Below are positions 61,611 through 64,000 of a stretch of 64,000 nucleotides of DNA, piece after piece; position 1 is the first letter of the stretch; every line of letters starts with the position of its first letter. The translations under genes and the position numbers were made by a program. Under the pieces are notes generated by a model. The model was not told the DNA's origin. It searched no databases and saw only the letters and a program-made list of their open reading frames with translations. Source of the stretch: Gordionus sp. m RMFG-2023 (taxonomy: Eukaryota; Nematomorpha; Gordioida; Chordodea; Parachordodidae); assembly GCF_954871325.1 (NCBI RefSeq), contig NC_088777.1:3970509-4034508 (forward strand), given 5' to 3'.

Positions 61611-62173
61611 TAAAGTAAATATATGTCTATATTAAAATAAGTATATTGAATGGGCCTTTCGTCCCTAGACTTTTCATTTCTGATCTGACCGTTTCCCTTT
61701 TCCGATCTGGCCTTTTAACATATTTGATTGACCATTTATGTGATCCTACTTTTTCCTTTTTTGATTGACATTCATTTTTTTTGTTTGACAGTTTTCCTCT
61801 TTTGATGGGACCGTTTTCTTTATTTGATTGACCCCTTTTCTTTTTTTCGACAAGATAGTATCTTACTCCTTAACGTTTCCTTCGAAAATTTTCACTTTGA
61901 ATGGAAAACCAACCCTGGAGGTTCATTTCTATTAAAATAAAGCTTCTCGAGTATTAATATAATTGACATCCAAATTGGCATGATGTCAATTTGGAATGGT
62001 TTTTTTATTTTTAAAATTTATACTTTCTTCTTTGAAGTAGATGTAACTTCGATACCCCATGTACGCGATTATAGCGAATAGCGCGATTAATCCTATGACC
62101 AACATGGCGGCAGTTTTTGCGTCAAATTTAGCTTCTTTTTTCGTGACCTCTTTTACCACTACACATAATTCAC
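60218..62173 (-). CDS. Family gene C: 3' part of a third EB/SEA-like membrane protein
   Basis: Two exons are supported. The transmembrane exon 62173-62024 (150 nt, longer than the 132 nt in A and B) encodes GELCVVVKEVTKKEAKFDAK, then AAMLVIGLIALFAIIAYMGY. It splices in phase to the tail exon 60645-60218, which reads KFDPLIYIPWKQNEFRKI, REYYDFDYNYVKYDLAYDYD and ends at a stop. The tail is clearly the same as in genes A and B. The intron 60646-62023 contains a MITE and a GAAA microsatellite. I found no SEA-like or EB exons in 62174-64000, so they probably lie beyond the window edge or are interrupted. Confidence 0.68.
60781..61079. mobile_element. hAT-like MITE in the gene C intron
   Basis: The flanks are taccaagt (60773-60780) and taccaagg (61080-61087), 7 of 8 identical. 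The ends are AGTGATCTGCATCGGGCC and ggtcggtgcagatctcaaa, an inverted repeat. The subterminal DNA is GC-rich (cccggcccgaa, ccggccgg). Confidence 0.75.
61468..61612. repeat. (GAAA)n microsatellite
   Basis: Nearly pure gaaa repeats, with aaaagaaagaaat units at the 5' side. It lies in the intron of gene C. Confidence 0.95.
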
Positions 62174-63779
62174 CTAAACAAATTTTTATTATTACAAAAT
62201 AAATATCAATTTTATTTAGTCATCATTCCCTAATAATCTAATACGAAATATTTTGTCTCTTTAAAGCATTTGAAGTACACTTTATTTGACACTTTTAGAA
62301 AAAATAATCATTCTTTCAAATTATATCTAATATTACTTTTCTTTAGAGGAGGTCAACCCCTTTTAAATTTGTTATACTGATATACACAACCGACAATTTT
62401 TTTTTATTTAACCCATTGCTTGCTTTTAGATGTAAAAGCAAAATGTTAAGAAAAATTCAATTTTTTAATTTATTTTATATTTTGTCATAAAAACTTGATA
62501 TTTTTTTTAAAAAAATCCGCTGAAGTTTTCTAATTTATTATTGTGAGGTTGAGGATCAGGGACAATAAAAGTAAAAGCAGCGGCGTTCTTGCTACTCTAA
62601 CCGATATTATTTCCAAACCTAGATTTTATTTCGCATATCTCTTAAAAATAGGTTTCATAGAAAAGTTTAGTTCACAATGGATTATAAATTATTTATTTAT
62701 TTATTTCAACTAAATTATCGTATTCATTTCAATGTGATATTTAACGGCATGTTACCCAATAGCGACAAAATTTTAATATATAAAGTTACCAAGAAAAGTA
62801 AACTTATATATCAACGCTGCAGAGACCCGACCCTAAGCCCATCCTCGCCCTATTTGTTTAAATATACCCAGGCCGGATCGAATATTTTAAATCGCCATTT
62901 TCCCCATTCATTAACTTATCACATTTCCGATTTTTTTTTCTCGACCCTTAGAAAATATTTTCTAGTAATATATCATTCAAATTAATGATTCAACTTACAT
63001 TCACAATCAAAATTAAAAAGTAACAAAGATGCAATCAATATTTTAAGATGAGGGACTTTCTTTTCTCTGTTCCCAAATAGTGTTGTAAAACGGCTCGATT
63101 TGAGCCGATCTTTAAATACGGCTAACCGAATATTTTTTTAGCCCTTGAGATTTTGCTAATAGATGTCCAAACCTTTGTACCCTCTATAAACCAAAATCTT
63201 CAGGCTTCGCGTAATATTTTTCTGGAACAAATATTGAGTCAGTTGAGCCATTTAACAACACTAGTCCTAAATTCAGGCAATTACGTATGTTGTCAGTGAA
63301 GAGAGCGCAAAATGACAAATTATTTATATAAAAAGACTGAATATTATTACGAGAGGAACCGGAAATAAAGGAATCACCATCGATCACTCTAATTGATAGT
63401 GCTCCTTCCTACCCCAGGGGAGAGGGGGGGGTGTAGGGGGAAGGGGAATTTTTTATACGCTTAAAATGATATTTACGAGAACAGGCCAATTTGCTATGGA
63501 GGGATCCGCCCCCCCCCTTCTCATTGGTCTATATCAGAAAGAAAAATTAGAAAAATTTAGTAGAATCGTTTGAAAAGATGACTATATTTCAAAATTCTTA
63601 CAAAAAAAAATCATTTTATATTTTTTAAAAAAAGAGTAAAAATCTAAAATTATTTTTATTTAAAAGATAAGATAATTTTAAAAGTTGTTATATATATATA
63701 TATTATATTCGCTGAAAAAAAGATCATCCGTAAAATGCCGAATAGGTATATTTTAATTTTTTTTTTAAATCTAGGTCGT
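62174..63779. other. Region upstream of gene C, no exon recognised
   Basis: A plus-strand open frame of 102 codons at 62677-62985 (FNVIFNGMLPNSDKILIYKV) has balanced composition but no known motif. A dispersed-repeat copy lies at 63073-63260. Low-complexity g-runs occur at 63414-63450. Confidence 0.3.
63073..63260 (+). repeat. Dispersed repeat copy
   Basis: It has gtgttgtaaaacggctcg, then aatacggctaaccgaatatt, tgctaatagatgtccaaacc and atcttcaggcttcgcgtaat, in the same order as the copy at 43562-43760. Confidence 0.6.
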
Positions 63780-63799
63780 GGTAAGAATTTACTCACGCT

Positions 63800-64000
63800 A
63801 ACCTAATTTTTTTTTAAAAACCGTGCGGACGGTTAAAAAACCCGGACCAGGCCGGATAAAATTTAAAAAAAACCGTGCGGGCAGTTAAAAAACTTGGATC
63901 GGACCAGGCCGAATAAAATTTAAAAAAAATCCGGACTGCCTGGCCGAAATATTTTTTTAAAATCCGGGAAGGGTCTGGCAAATAGCATCTCTGCATGTCT
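63800..64000. mobile_element. hAT-like MITE fragment at the window edge
   Basis: Repeated ccgtgcgggcagttaaaaaac-type units (near 63821 and 63871) and ggaccaggccg words lead to a right end tagcatctctgcatg, similar to the AGATCTGCA ends of the other GC-rich MITEs. The left end is unclear. Confidence 0.45.

Noticed and set aside
1-64000. tRNA, rRNA and CRISPR features
   Set aside because: I looked for cloverleaf-type motifs, rRNA-like conserved stretches and regularly spaced direct repeats and saw none.

Overview
The window is strongly AT-rich eukaryotic DNA. Three conserved single-copy genes can be read through with consistent splice junctions: mitochondrial ribosomal protein L23 (mRpL23), a kappaB-Ras GTPase (NKIRAS) and ALKBH7. 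kappaB-Ras and ALKBH7 point to an animal. Most of their introns are near the minimum size (37-55 nt). A tandem family of membrane proteins built from EB-like cysteine-rich modules suggests an arthropod or other ecdysozoan, but I cannot name the species.

Layout. 0-1.7 kb: a hAT transposon carrying a nested TIR element, which in turn holds a Ty3/gypsy fossil. 3.0-4.6 kb: mRpL23 (+). 6.6-11.9 kb: a 5.35-kb element with about 80-90-bp terminal inverted repeats (TIRs) and perfect 6-bp target duplications, containing a GC-richer reverse transcriptase/RNase H fossil and a THAP/P-element remnant. 12.6-13.4 kb: NKIRAS (+). 14.2-19.4 kb: a 5.1-kb near-palindrome bounded by TTAA and encoding a USP-like protein. 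21.9-24.3 kb: a second palindrome carrying a MULE transposase. 24.4-25.6 kb: a foldback element. 26.4-27.2 kb: ALKBH7 (-). 29.0-39.1 kb: family gene A (-). 44.8-47.3 kb: an intron-bearing hAT transposon with a perfect 8-bp duplication. 48.1-52.9 kb: family gene B (-). 53.8-54.9 kb: a Tc1/mariner/IS630-like transposase remnant. 60.2-62.2 kb: the 3' part of family gene C (-). MITEs, microsatellites and featureless AT-rich DNA fill the rest.

The main host story is the tandem array A-B-C. Genes A and B match exon for exon over nine exons: four EB-like modules, a linker exon, two exons of a SEA-like domain, one transmembrane exon and a Tyr/Asp-rich cytoplasmic tail. All splice phases are compatible and most exon lengths are identical. 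The main mobile-DNA story is structural. One TIR family is present as both a long copy and a 230-bp MITE, each with its own 6-bp target duplication. Two transposons were turned into long palindromes with the same design. Retroelement pol fossils lie inside TIR-bounded elements three times.

All assignments were made by eye from translated sequence and splice logic, without database searches.
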